Shown here piece after piece: positions 36,491-45,654 of a stretch of DNA of 64,000 bases (positions are counted from its first letter, which is position 1; the number at the start of each line of letters is the position of its first letter). The DNA comes from Acidobacteriaceae bacterium KBS 146 (GTDB taxonomy: Bacteria > Acidobacteriota > Terriglobia > Terriglobales > Acidobacteriaceae): NCBI GenBank assembly GCA_000688615.1, contig JHVA01000001.1, forward strand, positions 744,001 through 808,000, written 5' to 3'. The translations under genes and the position numbers were made by a program. Below the pieces are notes generated by a model that saw only the letters and a program-made list of their open reading frames with translations, searched no databases and was not told the DNA's origin.

Positions 36491-36955
36491 CTGTCACGCT
36501 CAGGCGCTCTACCCCGTGACCTTCAGAGTGCAGAGAGTCGCTCTCGCCGGTGTCATCCTGACGAGAGAAAAGGCCCCCCGTTATCCCCAATTGGAAGACA
36601 GCTAATGCTGTCGGTCGGAGCGAAGAGAAGCAGCGGGCTCTGCGGTCTTTCCATCCTCCCAAATTCCATGCATGTAGGCTGACCGAACCACCAGCGCGAG
36701 TGACCACATCGCGATTGTAAGATGTGGGACTGCCGCCAGAAGATCGTTGGTGCGGTCAGGCTGTCGGACCGCCATCCCCTCACGTCCTGTCCATCGAGAG
36801 CAAGTGGAAACTCTTGGCTTCAGCCGGGATTTATTTATATTGCGATCCGGAATAATCGCGGTGACGGCAGCCTTAGTTTGCGCATCTGTCGAGATTTTCA
36901 GCGACTCACTCCCGATTCCCCGTCTGTCTCGGTTGGAGCAGACCTTAATTTTTGT

Positions 36956-36986
36956 TTGACAGAACATCTACTCCCGCATGTATATT
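36956..36986 (+). promoter_or_regulatory. Predicted promoter of the second uronate-island receptor
   Basis: TTGACA (36956-36961) and TATATT (36981-36986) with a 19-bp spacer (18 bp if GTATAT is taken). The leader to the ATG would be about 100 nt. Confidence 0.5.
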
Positions 36987-37092
36987 TTGGCTCGCGTAAT
37001 AAATACAAAAAGCATAGCTGGAAGGGTGCTGCCAGGAAGGGCACGCCTTCCGGCGTTGTTAGATCCACCCAATTGAACTTTAGGGGGTCGTA

Positions 37093-40000
37093 ATGAAGCG
37101 CCTGTTAGTGATCGTGTTTTTCTTAATCCTGTCATCCACAGGGCTGGCTTTCGCTCAGTCAGTGGATAGACAGCAAATTACGGGTACCGTCACCGATCCG
37201 ACCGGTGCCGCGGTGCCGCAAGCGGATGTCGTTGTAACCAACCAGGCCACAGGAGTGAGCCGGGCCGTAAAGTCCAACGCCGATGGTAACTTCACCGTTC
37301 TCAACGTCCCAGTAGGTGCTTACACCATTACGACTACTGTGGATGGCTTCAAGAAGTCCGTTCTGGCCGGGGTCAACGTCGACATCGGCGGCAAGCCCGA
37401 CGTGCCCGTGCAACTCTCTGTCGGCCAAGCTACCGAGTCCGTTGAGGTGCAGGCCGGGGTGGTCGCAATCCAAACTACGAGCGCTGAAATTGGTGGCATT
37501 ATCACAAGCACGGAAGCCACGCAGATCCAGTTGAACGGTCGCAATTATATTCAGCTCCTGACGCTGCAGCCTGGCGTATCGCAAACGATCGCGGGCGGCT
37601 TCGCCCTCTTCGGTACCTACGGTGTCAGCGGGAGCTCTCAGTCGGTCAATGGTATTCGTACTGATTCAGCGAACTACTTCATCGATGGCGTCGACAACAA
37701 GGACAACGGCGGCGGCGGCAACAACTTCGTCAACATCTCTCCAGACTCGCTGCAGCAGTTCCGTAACGTCGCATCCAGCTACGACGCCAGCTACGGCGGC
37801 ACGGCCGGTGCAACCGTCTCCGTCGCCATCAAGAGCGGTGGACGCGACTTTCACGGCAACGTATACGAATACATCCGTAACGATGCGATCCAAGCCTATC
37901 CCTTCCGCGCCATCAGCTCCTACAGCCAGAAGCCGATCAAGGCGCCCCTGCGCTACAACGACTTCGGCTACACCATCGGCGGCCCCATCTGGATTCCCGG
38001 TGTCTTCAATAAGAATCGAGAGAAACTCTTTTTCTTTGCCGCACAGGAGTACAAGCGGCTGCGTACCTCGACCGTGACGAACGTAACAGTTCCGACACCG
38101 GCAGCCATCGCGAACGCGATCGCCACTGGGCCATCGACTGCAACTGGCCGCGCTCTCGCCTCATCCGTGCTACAGGACCCCAGCGGCAACTACCGCTATC
38201 TGAGTCTGGGGAACAACAACCAGTCGGAGTATCTGGTCAAGATCGACTACAACCTCAACGAGAAGAACACGATCAGCGGCCACTTTGTTCACGACAACAC
38301 GTTGAACGTCGGCAATCCGACCAACTTCGTCATCTATGACCGAACTATCCCCGGCCTTACGAGCTCTGTGTCCTGGACACACACCTTCGATGCAAAAACC
38401 GTGAATACCGCAGTGGGTTCCTATTCTGGAAACATTATTAATGAAGGTGGCAACATCCGCGCGAATCCACAGTTCGGCAACAGGTCTATCAACCGTTCTG
38501 ACTATGGCATGACGTATGCAACCCTATACAACGCGTCCGCCATCATCCCACAGATCACAATCTCCGGCTATGGCAATCCCGGTGTAACTCCCCGGCAGTT
38601 CGATAACTACCAACGCATTTATGCAATGAAGGATGATTTCTCCCGCGTACTGGGCAATCACACACTGAAGGTCGGGGCCTACTTCTGGCGCGCCCGTAAA
38701 AACCAGACTGCGCCACCTGCCTTGAATGGCCAATTTAATTTTGCGAACCTGGCTGGTCTTGTATCCGGCAACTTCACACAGTACACCGAAGGCAGCAACA
38801 TCCCACAGATTCAAGCTCGCTTCACGCAGTTCGAGACCTACGTGCAAGACGATTGGACCGTGAATCGCCGGCTTACCCTGAACCTGGGACTGCGTTGGCA
38901 GTACATGCCGCCGATCTACAGCTGGCCGAACAACACCGCCTTCTTCGATCCCAACTCCTATGATCCGGCGCAGGCTGCGACCGTTAGCCCGACAACCGGT
39001 GTCATCACCTCCAATCCTTCTCCGTACAATGGCCTGGTTTTGCCAGGTACCGGGTTCTCAGATAAAGCCAAGCAAGTCGTCGCACCTTCGGTTTACAACA
39101 ACCCGCAGGTGCAGGCGCTGTTTCATAATCTGCCCTCCGGTATCGTCAACACCGTCTACAACACCTTTGCGCCACGCGTTGGGTTTGCCTATGACGTAAC
39201 CGGCAGGCAAGAGACTGTTCTGCATGGCGGCTACGGCATCTCCTACGAGCGTGTTGAAGGAAATTACATCTACGGCGCTGCTTCACAACTTCCCTTCACC
39301 GCGGTTGCCAGCCTCGCCAGCGCCGGCAATGCCGACAGTCTGGGCGGCATCGGCCTCAGTGCAACACCGACGAATATTGGCAATTCAGCAGCACGCAATC
39401 TTGCGCCCCCGCGGATTCACAGCTATAGCCTGGGCATACAACAGAAACTGCTCAACAACACCTCCCTTGAGATTAACTATGTAGGCTCGAATGCCTCGAA
39501 CCTCACTTATCGTAAGAACCTCAACCAGGCTCCCGCCGGCACCGAGCAGGCCAATCCAGCGGCAGCAAAACAGCGTAATGCCTTCCGTCCCTATAAGGGC
39601 TACGGCGAAATCTACCAGTACACCAACGGCGGAGAGGCTAATTACAACTCGATGCAAGTGCGCCTGCAGTCCCGCTTTGGTAGCAGCGGTATTGCTACGG
39701 TCTCCTGGACCTGGTCCAGTGCTCTGACCAACGGTTCCAGCTTCGATTACCAGCCGCAGGACAGCACCAACCTTCACGCCGATTACGGTCCGGCCAACTA
39801 CAACCAGCCAAAGATATTTGTTGCGAGCTATGTCTATCCCATTCCGTTCTGGCAGCATGAGCACGAGTGGTATAAACAGGCACTCGGCGGCTGGCAGCTC
39901 TCGGGCATTACCCGTATCGCGAGCGGCCTGCCAATCAACGTCATTCAACCTCCCAGCCTGTCAGTGGCAGGCAATCTGGTTACGACCTCCAGCGTTGCAC

Positions 40001-40404
40001 AACGCCCGAACCTGGTTGGCGATCCCTACTCGCACACAGGCGAAGGCAAGCAGTACCTGAATCCCGCTGCCTTTCAGGCGCCGGCTCCCGGTACCTACGG
40101 CAACCTGGGGTATGATGCCCTCAAAGGGCCGTTGTTCGACAACTGGGATGTAGCGCTGCAGAAGAATATTGCGATTCACGAGCAGATTGGAATGGAGTTC
40201 CGCGCCGAGATGTTCAACGCTCCGAACCATCTGTCTCCCTTCCAAATTGGCGGCTCTACCAGCCCTGCCCTGGGCGCTCAGCAGCCAGACGGATCGTATA
40301 AGCCCAATTACAACTCCGATGGAACATTCAACAATGCCTTCGGCCAGGTCACCAGCACGACCGATCCTCGCACCATGGAGTTCGTACTCCGCTTGCACTT
40401 CTAA
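37093..40404 (+). CDS. Oar-like TonB-dependent receptor (uronate island, second)
   Basis: 1103 aa. AGGGGG precedes the ATG. The signal peptide (LLVIVFFLILSSTGLAFAQ) is followed by a carboxypeptidase-regulatory domain (ITGTVTDPTGAAVPQADVVV), a plug region rich in Gly/Asn (SANYFIDGVDNKDN) and a long barrel ending RLHF. It is the last gene before the kdg/kdu operon and ends at a strong convergent terminator. It probably handles a different uronate oligomer from the preceding receptor; no SusD is present. Confidence 0.87.
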   Translation: MKRLLVIVFFLILSSTGLAFAQSVDRQQITGTVTDPTGAAVPQADVVVTNQATGVSRAVKSNADGNFTVLNVPVGAYTITTTVDGFKKSVLAGVNVDIGGKPDVPVQLSVGQATESVEVQAGVVAIQTTSAEIGGIITSTEATQIQLNGRNYIQLLTLQPGVSQTIAGGFALFGTYGVSGSSQSVNGIRTDSANYFIDGVDNKDNGGGGNNFVNISPDSLQQFRNVASSYDASYGGTAGATVSVAIKSGGRDFHGNVYEYIRNDAIQAYPFRAISSYSQKPIKAPLRYNDFGYTIGGPIWIPGVFNKNREKLFFFAAQEYKRLRTSTVTNVTVPTPAAIANAIATGPSTATGRALASSVLQDPSGNYRYLSLGNNNQSEYLVKIDYNLNEKNTISGHFVHDNTLNVGNPTNFVIYDRTIPGLTSSVSWTHTFDAKTVNTAVGSYSGNIINEGGNIRANPQFGNRSINRSDYGMTYATLYNASAIIPQITISGYGNPGVTPRQFDNYQRIYAMKDDFSRVLGNHTLKVGAYFWRARKNQTAPPALNGQFNFANLAGLVSGNFTQYTEGSNIPQIQARFTQFETYVQDDWTVNRRLTLNLGLRWQYMPPIYSWPNNTAFFDPNSYDPAQAATVSPTTGVITSNPSPYNGLVLPGTGFSDKAKQVVAPSVYNNPQVQALFHNLPSGIVNTVYNTFAPRVGFAYDVTGRQETVLHGGYGISYERVEGNYIYGAASQLPFTAVASLASAGNADSLGGIGLSATPTNIGNSAARNLAPPRIHSYSLGIQQKLLNNTSLEINYVGSNASNLTYRKNLNQAPAGTEQANPAAAKQRNAFRPYKGYGEIYQYTNGGEANYNSMQVRLQSRFGSSGIATVSWTWSSALTNGSSFDYQPQDSTNLHADYGPANYNQPKIFVASYVYPIPFWQHEHEWYKQALGGWQLSGITRIASGLPINVIQPPSLSVAGNLVTTSSVAQRPNLVGDPYSHTGEGKQYLNPAAFQAPAPGTYGNLGYDALKGPLFDNWDVALQKNIAIHEQIGMEFRAEMFNAPNHLSPFQIGGSTSPALGAQQPDGSYKPNYNSDGTFNNAFGQVTSTTDPRTMEFVLRLHF

Positions 40405-40420
40405 CCGATATAAAGACAGC

Positions 40421-40460
40421 AAGAGAAAGGCCTGGGATAATTCCCAGGCCTTTCTCTTTT
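40421..40460. terminator. Strong bidirectional terminator between TonB receptor and kdgA
   Basis: 17-bp perfect stem (40421-40437 with 40442-40458, core GAAAGGCCTGGGA) with a four-base loop TAAT. T-rich sequence follows on the plus strand, and the A-rich 5' arm supplies Ts on the minus strand. It separates the convergent receptor and kdgA genes. Confidence 0.85.
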
Positions 40461-40499
40461 ACTCGCAAATCTTCTAACTGGTTCGAATCGAGCTCAGGC

Positions 40500-41147
40500 T
40501 TATTTCGCCTGATATTCCTTCACGATCGCAAGATACTTCTTCGCGCTCTCGGTGACGATCTCAGGCTTACCCTCGGCCATCGCCTTGGTGTTTACGAGGT
40601 CGGCTCCAACGCCCAGCGCAAAGGCACCGGCATCGAGGAAGCTCTTGGCCGTCTCCAGCGAGACGCCACCCGTCGGAATCATCTCCACCTGAGGCAGAGG
40701 AGCCTTGAGGGAGCTGAGATACTTCGCTCCGCCCATGGCGCTTGCCGGGAAGATCTTCACCACGTCGGCTCCCGCCTCCCACGCATTGACTACCTCAGTC
40801 GGGGTCAGCGCGCCGGGCAGCGCGGCGATCGAGTAGCGATGGCACATCTCGATGGTCTTGACGTTCAACGCAGGGCTAACGACAAACTTTGCGCCTTCGA
40901 GGATGCAGGCCCGCGCCGTCTCAGGGTCGAGCACAGTGCCCGCGCCGATCAGGATGTCCGGACGCTGCTCGGCAAGCTTACGCATCACCTGGATCGCACC
41001 CGGAACCGTCATCGTAATCTCAAGCACGGTCACACCGCCGGCAGCGATCGCTTCGGCCAGTGCCAGCGCCTTGTCTACCGACTCGGCGCGAAGCACCGGG
41101 ACTAGTCCAATCTGTTTCAACGAAGCCAATACAGCGGCTTTAGTCAT
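40500..41147 (-). CDS. kdgA: KDPG aldolase (2-dehydro-3-deoxy-6-phosphogluconate aldolase)
   Basis: 215-aa class I aldolase of the KDPG/KHG family. Seen: VLEITMTVPGA with the catalytic Glu, GAGTVLDPE, and the Schiff-base Lys in VVKIFPAS. It splits 2-keto-3-deoxy-6-phosphogluconate into pyruvate and glyceraldehyde-3-phosphate, the last step of uronate breakdown here. It is the third gene of the kduI-kdgK-kdgA unit, 76 bp after kdgK, with a stable hairpin in that gap. Dual activity on 4-hydroxy-2-oxoglutarate is common in the family. Confidence 0.9.
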   Translation of the reverse strand: MTKAAVLASLKQIGLVPVLRAESVDKALALAEAIAAGGVTVLEITMTVPGAIQVMRKLAEQRPDILIGAGTVLDPETARACILEGAKFVVSPALNVKTIEMCHRYSIAALPGALTPTEVVNAWEAGADVVKIFPASAMGGAKYLSSLKAPLPQVEMIPTGGVSLETAKSFLDAGAFALGVGADLVNTKAMAEGKPEIVTESAKKYLAIVKEYQAK

Positions 41148-41175
41148 CTGAATTACTCGCTTTCCTGAAGTCTGG

Positions 41176-41197
41176 AAGTCCGGCCGAAGCCGGACTT
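41176..41197 (-). ncRNA. Intercistronic UUCG-capped RNA hairpin between kdgK and kdgA
   Basis: On the minus-strand transcript, AAGTCCGGC is closed by a TTCG loop and GCCGGACTT: a 9-bp perfect stem with the extra-stable C(UUCG)G tetraloop. No T-run follows, so it is more likely an mRNA stability or processing element than a terminator. Confidence 0.5.
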
Positions 41198-41223
41198 ACT
41201 TTAATAAGCCTCTGCTTGTTTCT

Positions 41224-42333
41224 TTATCGCTGAACTCGAGCGCCGCCGCCCTTCATCACGCGCTGCACCTCGTCGAAGGTCGCCATCGTGGTGTCGCCGG
41301 GAGTCGTCATCGCCAACGCACCGTGAGCGCAGCCACAGTTGACGGCCCAGTCAGCGCCCTTCTCGTTCAGGAAGCCGTAGATCAGGCCCGAAGCGAAGGA
41401 GTCGCCGCCGCCGACGCGATCGAAGATCTCAAGGTCAGGCATCGGACGAGCCTCATGGAACTGGCCCTCGTAGTAGCAGACCGCGCCCCAGTCGTTGACG
41501 CTGGCCGTCTTTGCATGGCGCAGCGTCGTCGCCACAGCCTTGAAGTTCGGATAGGTCGCAACGGCCTTCTCGATCATCTTGCGGAAGTTGGCTGAATCCA
41601 GTTCGCCCAGATCATCGCCGACGCCCTCGATCTCAAAGCCGAGCGCGGCGGTGAAGTCCTCTTCGTTGCCAATCATCACGTCAACATACTGCGCCAGGTC
41701 ACGATTGACCTCGGTTGCCTTGGCCTTGCCGCCGATCGACTTCCACAGCGAGTCGCGGTAGTTGAGGTCGTAGCTGGTCATCACGCCGTGCTTGCGGGCG
41801 GCGACCAGAGCCTCTTTGCAGACCTCTGGCGTCGTCTCGCTCAACGCGCAGAAGATACCGCCAGTGTGGAACCAGCGAGCGCCTTCCTTACCGAAGATCT
41901 CGTCCCAGTCGATCTGGCCGGGCTTGAGCTGCGAAACTGCTGTGTTGCCGCGGTCCGAGCAGCCGAGCGCCGCGCGCACTCCGAATCCGCGCTCCGTGAA
42001 GTTAAGACCGTTGCGCACCGTGCGACCGACGCCGTCATACTTGACCCACTTGACGTGGCTCTGGTCGACGCCGCCCTGATTCATCAGGTCCTCGACCAGT
42101 CGGCCCACCGGGTTGTCGGCGAGCGCGGTTACGATGGCCGTCTTCAGGCCGAAGCAGCGGCGAAGACCGCGGGCGACGTTGTACTCGCCGCCGCCTTCCC
42201 ACACCTGAAACTGCCGCGTCGTCGCGACGCGAACGTCACCTGGATCAAGACGAAGCATCACTTCGCCCAGGCTGACCAGATCCCACTTGCACTCTTCTTT
42301 TTTACGAATCTTGAGACTTGTTGACTCACTCAT
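41224..42333 (-). CDS. kdgK: 2-keto-3-deoxygluconate kinase (PfkB family)
   Basis: 369-aa ribokinase-fold sugar kinase. The C-terminal signature DRVGGGDSFASGLIYGF contains the catalytic Asp and the anion-hole Gly residues, and an N-terminal GEVMLRLDPGD is typical of KDG kinases. It phosphorylates 2-keto-3-deoxygluconate to KDPG for the adjacent aldolase. It starts five bases after kduI stops, so it is co-transcribed with it. At 369 aa it is somewhat longer than the roughly 310-340 aa of many KdgK proteins. Confidence 0.85.
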   Translation of the reverse strand: MSESTSLKIRKKEECKWDLVSLGEVMLRLDPGDVRVATTRQFQVWEGGGEYNVARGLRRCFGLKTAIVTALADNPVGRLVEDLMNQGGVDQSHVKWVKYDGVGRTVRNGLNFTERGFGVRAALGCSDRGNTAVSQLKPGQIDWDEIFGKEGARWFHTGGIFCALSETTPEVCKEALVAARKHGVMTSYDLNYRDSLWKSIGGKAKATEVNRDLAQYVDVMIGNEEDFTAALGFEIEGVGDDLGELDSANFRKMIEKAVATYPNFKAVATTLRHAKTASVNDWGAVCYYEGQFHEARPMPDLEIFDRVGGGDSFASGLIYGFLNEKGADWAVNCGCAHGALAMTTPGDTTMATFDEVQRVMKGGGARVQR

Positions 42334-42338
42334 TGTTT

Positions 42339-43169
42339 TTATCGAAGCTCCGCGATGGCAACGCCATCCATATCGTCATACGCCTGATTTTCTCCGCCCA
42401 TACCCCAGCAGAACGTGTAATGCTTGGTGCCGACACCGGCATGGATGGACCATCCCGGTGAAACTACAACCTCTTTGTCCTTCATCACCAGATGGCTGGT
42501 CGCGTCTGGCGGCCCCATCAGGTGAAGCACACGGTGCGCGGGGTCGACATCGAAGTAGAAATAAACTTCGCTGCGCCGCATGTGCGTGTGCGGAGGCATC
42601 GTGTTCCAGTTGCTTCCCGGCTCGAGCATGGTGAATCCCATGACCAGCTGGCAGCTCTTGATGCCTTCCTTGTAGATCGCCTTGTAGATCTTGCGCTTGT
42701 TGCAGGTCTCGATCGAGCCAAGCTCAACCGGCTTGATGTCCGCGAACTTCACCATCGCGGTCGGATAGTCCGCATGCGCGGGATAGCTGAGCAGGTAGAA
42801 CTCGGCAGGCTTCGCAGTATCTTTGCTGGCAAAGCTGACGTCCTTTGAGCCGCGGCCAACGTAGAGGCAATCGAGCTTATTCATCTCGAAGGCTTTGCCG
42901 TCGACAGCGACTGTACCTGCGCCACCGATGTTGAGGACGCCAAGCTCACGCCGCTCAAGGAAAAAATCGGCCCGCAGCTCAGGCTCGGTCTCAAGCTTGA
43001 GGGGAGAACCGGTCGGGACTGCCGAGCCGATGACTGTGCGGTCGAGGTCCACATAGGCGAACTCAATCTCGCCGGGCTGAAAGAAGTCTTCCAGCAGAAA
43101 AGTCTCACGCAGCTCTTCTGTATTCATCAGTCCGTAGCGGACCGAATCTGCCATCTGATACAGCCTCAT
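42339..43169 (-). CDS. kduI: 5-keto-4-deoxyuronate isomerase
   Basis: 276-aa KduI. The metal site is visible as PPHTHMRRSEVYFYF (two His and Glu), with a later His in SIHAGVGTKHYTF, in a double cupin. GGAGA lies six bases before the ATG. It converts 4-deoxy-5-ketouronate, released from unsaturated uronates, to 2,5-diketo-3-deoxygluconate. It is the first gene of kduI-kdgK-kdgA and divergent from kduD across a 314-bp spacer. Confidence 0.95.
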   Translation of the reverse strand: MRLYQMADSVRYGLMNTEELRETFLLEDFFQPGEIEFAYVDLDRTVIGSAVPTGSPLKLETEPELRADFFLERRELGVLNIGGAGTVAVDGKAFEMNKLDCLYVGRGSKDVSFASKDTAKPAEFYLLSYPAHADYPTAMVKFADIKPVELGSIETCNKRKIYKAIYKEGIKSCQLVMGFTMLEPGSNWNTMPPHTHMRRSEVYFYFDVDPAHRVLHLMGPPDATSHLVMKDKEVVVSPGWSIHAGVGTKHYTFCWGMGGENQAYDDMDGVAIAELR

Positions 43170-43483
43170 CGCATCTCTCCTCTATGTGCAGAACCTCTTG
43201 GCAGAGGCGTGCTGAGCGGGGCAAAACAAGCATATCGTCCCCGCCTTCATTACTGCTAAGCCATATGACCTAACGGAATCGCCAAGCAACCGGCCTTACT
43301 TCGAAGGCGCAGGCCGTACTCGCACTCTCGACGGAAGGCTGCAGCCAACCCTCTAACGATACGTAACCAAAATCAGCACCGTCAATAAAATGCCAATAAA
43401 CGCACGTAGCTACCTTCGAGTTCAGGCAGTTGCACGCTCCTGATTTGCTCCGGTACGCAAGCCTCGTTAGAGTGACAGAAGCT
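43170..43483. other. 314-bp divergent spacer between kduI and kduD
   Basis: No gene. It should hold promoters for both directions and any operator for the uronate genes, but no clear palindrome or strong -35/-10 pair was found by eye. Confidence 0.4.
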
Positions 43484-44245
43484 ATGCAAAACATCTTCGA
43501 CCTCTTCCGTCTCGATAATAAGATCGCGCTTGTGACAGGCGCTGCCACCGGCATTGGGGCCTCCATCGCAGAAGCCTTGGCGCAGGCAGGAGCTACGGTA
43601 GCCGTGCATGGAAATCGCCGCCCGGCGACCGAGACTGCCGAGGCAATCGGGAGCAAGGCCGTAGCTTTCCAGGCCGACTTGTCGACCCAGCAAGGCGCTG
43701 AGCAGCTCTTTACTGAGGTAAAGGACAAGCTGGGGAGGGTCGATATCCTCATCAACAACGCGGGTACTATCATTCGCCACAATGCGGTGGAGTATCCGTT
43801 GGACGACTGGCAGACGGTCCTCCAGGTCAACCTTACCAGCGTCTTTCAGCTATCGCAGCTTGCGGGGCGAGACATGATCGGCCGCAATACCGGAGGAAAG
43901 ATCGTCAATATCGCATCGCTGCTCAGCTTCCAGGGAGGGATTCGGGTTCCGGCGTACGCTGCCAGCAAGGGCGGCGTCGCCCAATTGACGAAGGCTCTGG
44001 CCAACGAGTGGGCCGTCAAAGGAATCCAAGTCAATGCGATCGCTCCAGGCTATATCTCCACCACGAACACGGAGCCGCTCCAGGCGGACGAGACTCGTAA
44101 CCGACAGATCCTGGAACGGATTCCGGCAGGCCGGTGGGGACAACCACTGGATATCGCAGGAGCCGCCCTCTACCTGAGCTGTGCCGCAAGCGACTACGTA
44201 ACCGGCACGGTGTTGACGGTGGATGGCGGATGGATGGGCCGCTAG
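43484..44245 (+). CDS. kduD: 2-deoxy-D-gluconate 3-dehydrogenase (KduD-type SDR)
   Basis: 253 aa, the same length as characterised KduD. Seen: TGAATGIG, LINNAGT, the Ser of NIASLLSF and YAASKGG. The frame opens at 43430, but MQNIFDLFRLDNKIAL at 43484 matches the family's beginning. It reduces 2,5-diketo-3-deoxygluconate to 2-keto-3-deoxygluconate, linking kduI to kdgK. It is divergent from kduI and 26 bp before a small His/Ala-rich gene that may share its transcript. Confidence 0.88.
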   Translation: MQNIFDLFRLDNKIALVTGAATGIGASIAEALAQAGATVAVHGNRRPATETAEAIGSKAVAFQADLSTQQGAEQLFTEVKDKLGRVDILINNAGTIIRHNAVEYPLDDWQTVLQVNLTSVFQLSQLAGRDMIGRNTGGKIVNIASLLSFQGGIRVPAYAASKGGVAQLTKALANEWAVKGIQVNAIAPGYISTTNTEPLQADETRNRQILERIPAGRWGQPLDIAGAALYLSCAASDYVTGTVLTVDGGWMGR

Positions 44246-44271
44246 CCAACAGATCCGTAGGGAGGCACCCC

Positions 44272-44463
44272 ATGCAACAAAACACTCATCAACGCGCCGC
44301 AGAGCTGCACAAACAAGCAGCTCATGCTCACATAGCCGCTGCAGCGTCGCATGATAAGGCTGACCACCTGACAGCGCATGAGCTTTCGCGAAAGGCGTAC
44401 GAATTGTCGATGGAAGCGCTTCGGCACTCCAAAGAGATGGCGGAAGACGGCCCAAGCCGCTGA
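44272..44463 (+). CDS. Small His/Ala-rich helical protein
   Basis: 63 aa, start ATG 44272 with a perfect GGGAGG upstream. The whole chain is amphipathic helix in two similar halves, with regularly spaced His and Ala (HQRAAELHKQAAHAH; later HELSRKAYELSMEALRHSKE). Similar short proteins occur widely in Proteobacteria and Acidobacteria without a known role. It follows kduD by 26 bp. Metal binding or a stress role is conceivable but not shown. Confidence 0.65.
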   Translation: MQQNTHQRAAELHKQAAHAHIAAAASHDKADHLTAHELSRKAYELSMEALRHSKEMAEDGPSR

Positions 44464-44476
44464 ACGAACGTATGAA

Positions 44477-45556
44477 CTAATCGACTGCCGGAAGCTCTGT
44501 GCCTCCAGACTCACTTGAGAGATAGGCTGCCTCTACGGTTCGCATGGTGTCGATGGCGTCCTCGACGCTGGTGGGCAAAGTGCGGGCTTCGCCCTGAACA
44601 TAGGCCTGTAACGAACCCATGGACCCCATAAAGGCATCGGGAAACCAGTTGCCTGTGATGGGGGCTTGTTTCCATCCCGCGCCATCCCTCAGGACATATT
44701 CGAGATTGTCGGGCAAACCGGCGGGGTAGTTCAAATTGACGCCCATCTGGGCGCGCATGGCTCCGTTCATTCCCTCCCACTGCACAAAACTGCGCTGCAT
44801 ATGAGGGTCGAAGTCATGACTATGATTGGTCGCAACGAAAGCCCGTTTGTCATCGGCGTAGTCCAGGATAATGACACTTTTGGTCGCTGCAAGAGCAGGG
44901 GTGCGAGGGCTCTTCACCGTCTTTGCATATACCTTACGGGGATTTCCCAGCCAGCTTCGCACCAGATCGACGTAGTGAATGGAATGATAGAGGATCTCAA
45001 GCCGTGGTGCCGTGCTTAGGAAGCTCCAAAGCTCCCAGGGCATATGGACGCTGACCTTCACCTCCATGTCATGCAGCTCTCCCAGCGCACCGGCACTGGT
45101 AATGGCGCGTGCGGCCAGCATGTTGGGCGCCCAGCGAAGCTGAAAATTGACCGCCGCCGTCAGTCCTTTTCTTCGGCAGATATGAAGGATCTCGGTAGCC
45201 TCGGCGAGCGTGTCGCCCATCGGCTTCTGCATCAGAACTGCAGCTCCATCGGGCAACTGTTCAAGAATGGAGGGCAGAACCTTCGCCGGGGTTGCGATAT
45301 CGAAGATCGCATCCTTTGGAGAGAACTGGATCGCATCGGCGATGGAGGAGGAACCGCGAGGAATGCCAAACTCCTGGGCGAGGGACTTGGCCTTGTCGAG
45401 GTTCAGGTCGACCAGAGAGGCCACCGGAAAGCCAGCTTTGGCATACGCCGGAAGGTGCGCGTCCCGAACGATTCCGCCAGAACCAATCATGATGATGGGC
45501 CGCGGTGAGCGAGGGCGAGGCGCAGCAGCTTCCTTGACGATCTTCTCCAGATCCAT
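44477..45556 (-). CDS. Gfo/Idh/MocA-family oxidoreductase
   Basis: 359 aa. An N-terminal Rossmann fold has GSGGIVRDAHLPAYAKAG, and the family EKP motif occurs as MQKPMGD (Gln for Glu). The C-terminal alpha/beta domain contains the His-rich ILYHSIHYVDLVR region typical of the active site. AGAGG precedes the ATG. Such enzymes oxidise sugars, inositols or sugar acids with NAD(P). It sits between the uronate genes and the nickel/lar genes and is transcribed against both; its substrate is not predictable. Confidence 0.85.
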   Translation of the reverse strand: MDLEKIVKEAAAPRPRSPRPIIMIGSGGIVRDAHLPAYAKAGFPVASLVDLNLDKAKSLAQEFGIPRGSSSIADAIQFSPKDAIFDIATPAKVLPSILEQLPDGAAVLMQKPMGDTLAEATEILHICRRKGLTAAVNFQLRWAPNMLAARAITSAGALGELHDMEVKVSVHMPWELWSFLSTAPRLEILYHSIHYVDLVRSWLGNPRKVYAKTVKSPRTPALAATKSVIILDYADDKRAFVATNHSHDFDPHMQRSFVQWEGMNGAMRAQMGVNLNYPAGLPDNLEYVLRDGAGWKQAPITGNWFPDAFMGSMGSLQAYVQGEARTLPTSVEDAIDTMRTVEAAYLSSESGGTELPAVD

Positions 45557-45654
45557 TCCCGAAAACCTCTTTCATTGATCCAATACGGATTCTACCTGCA
45601 AAAAACGGATAGAACCTCCGAGGCTCTTTTCTATAGAAGATCAGAGGTTGCACC

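Larger units (their letters stand above)
36393..37092. other. 700-bp spacer between two TonB receptors
   Basis: No convincing gene. It holds a terminator hairpin (36461-36486), a stretch with the acidobacterial intergenic-repeat flavour (GTGTCATCCTGACGAGAG at 36550-36567, further repeat-like text to about 36650), and a promoter (36956-36986) for the next receptor. Short open frames on both strands here have no ribosome-binding site or recognisable domain. Confidence 0.55.

Noticed and set aside
36602..36967. Minus-strand 121-codon frame in the 700-bp spacer
   Set aside because: No ribosome-binding site or domain; it crosses the predicted promoter of the next receptor.
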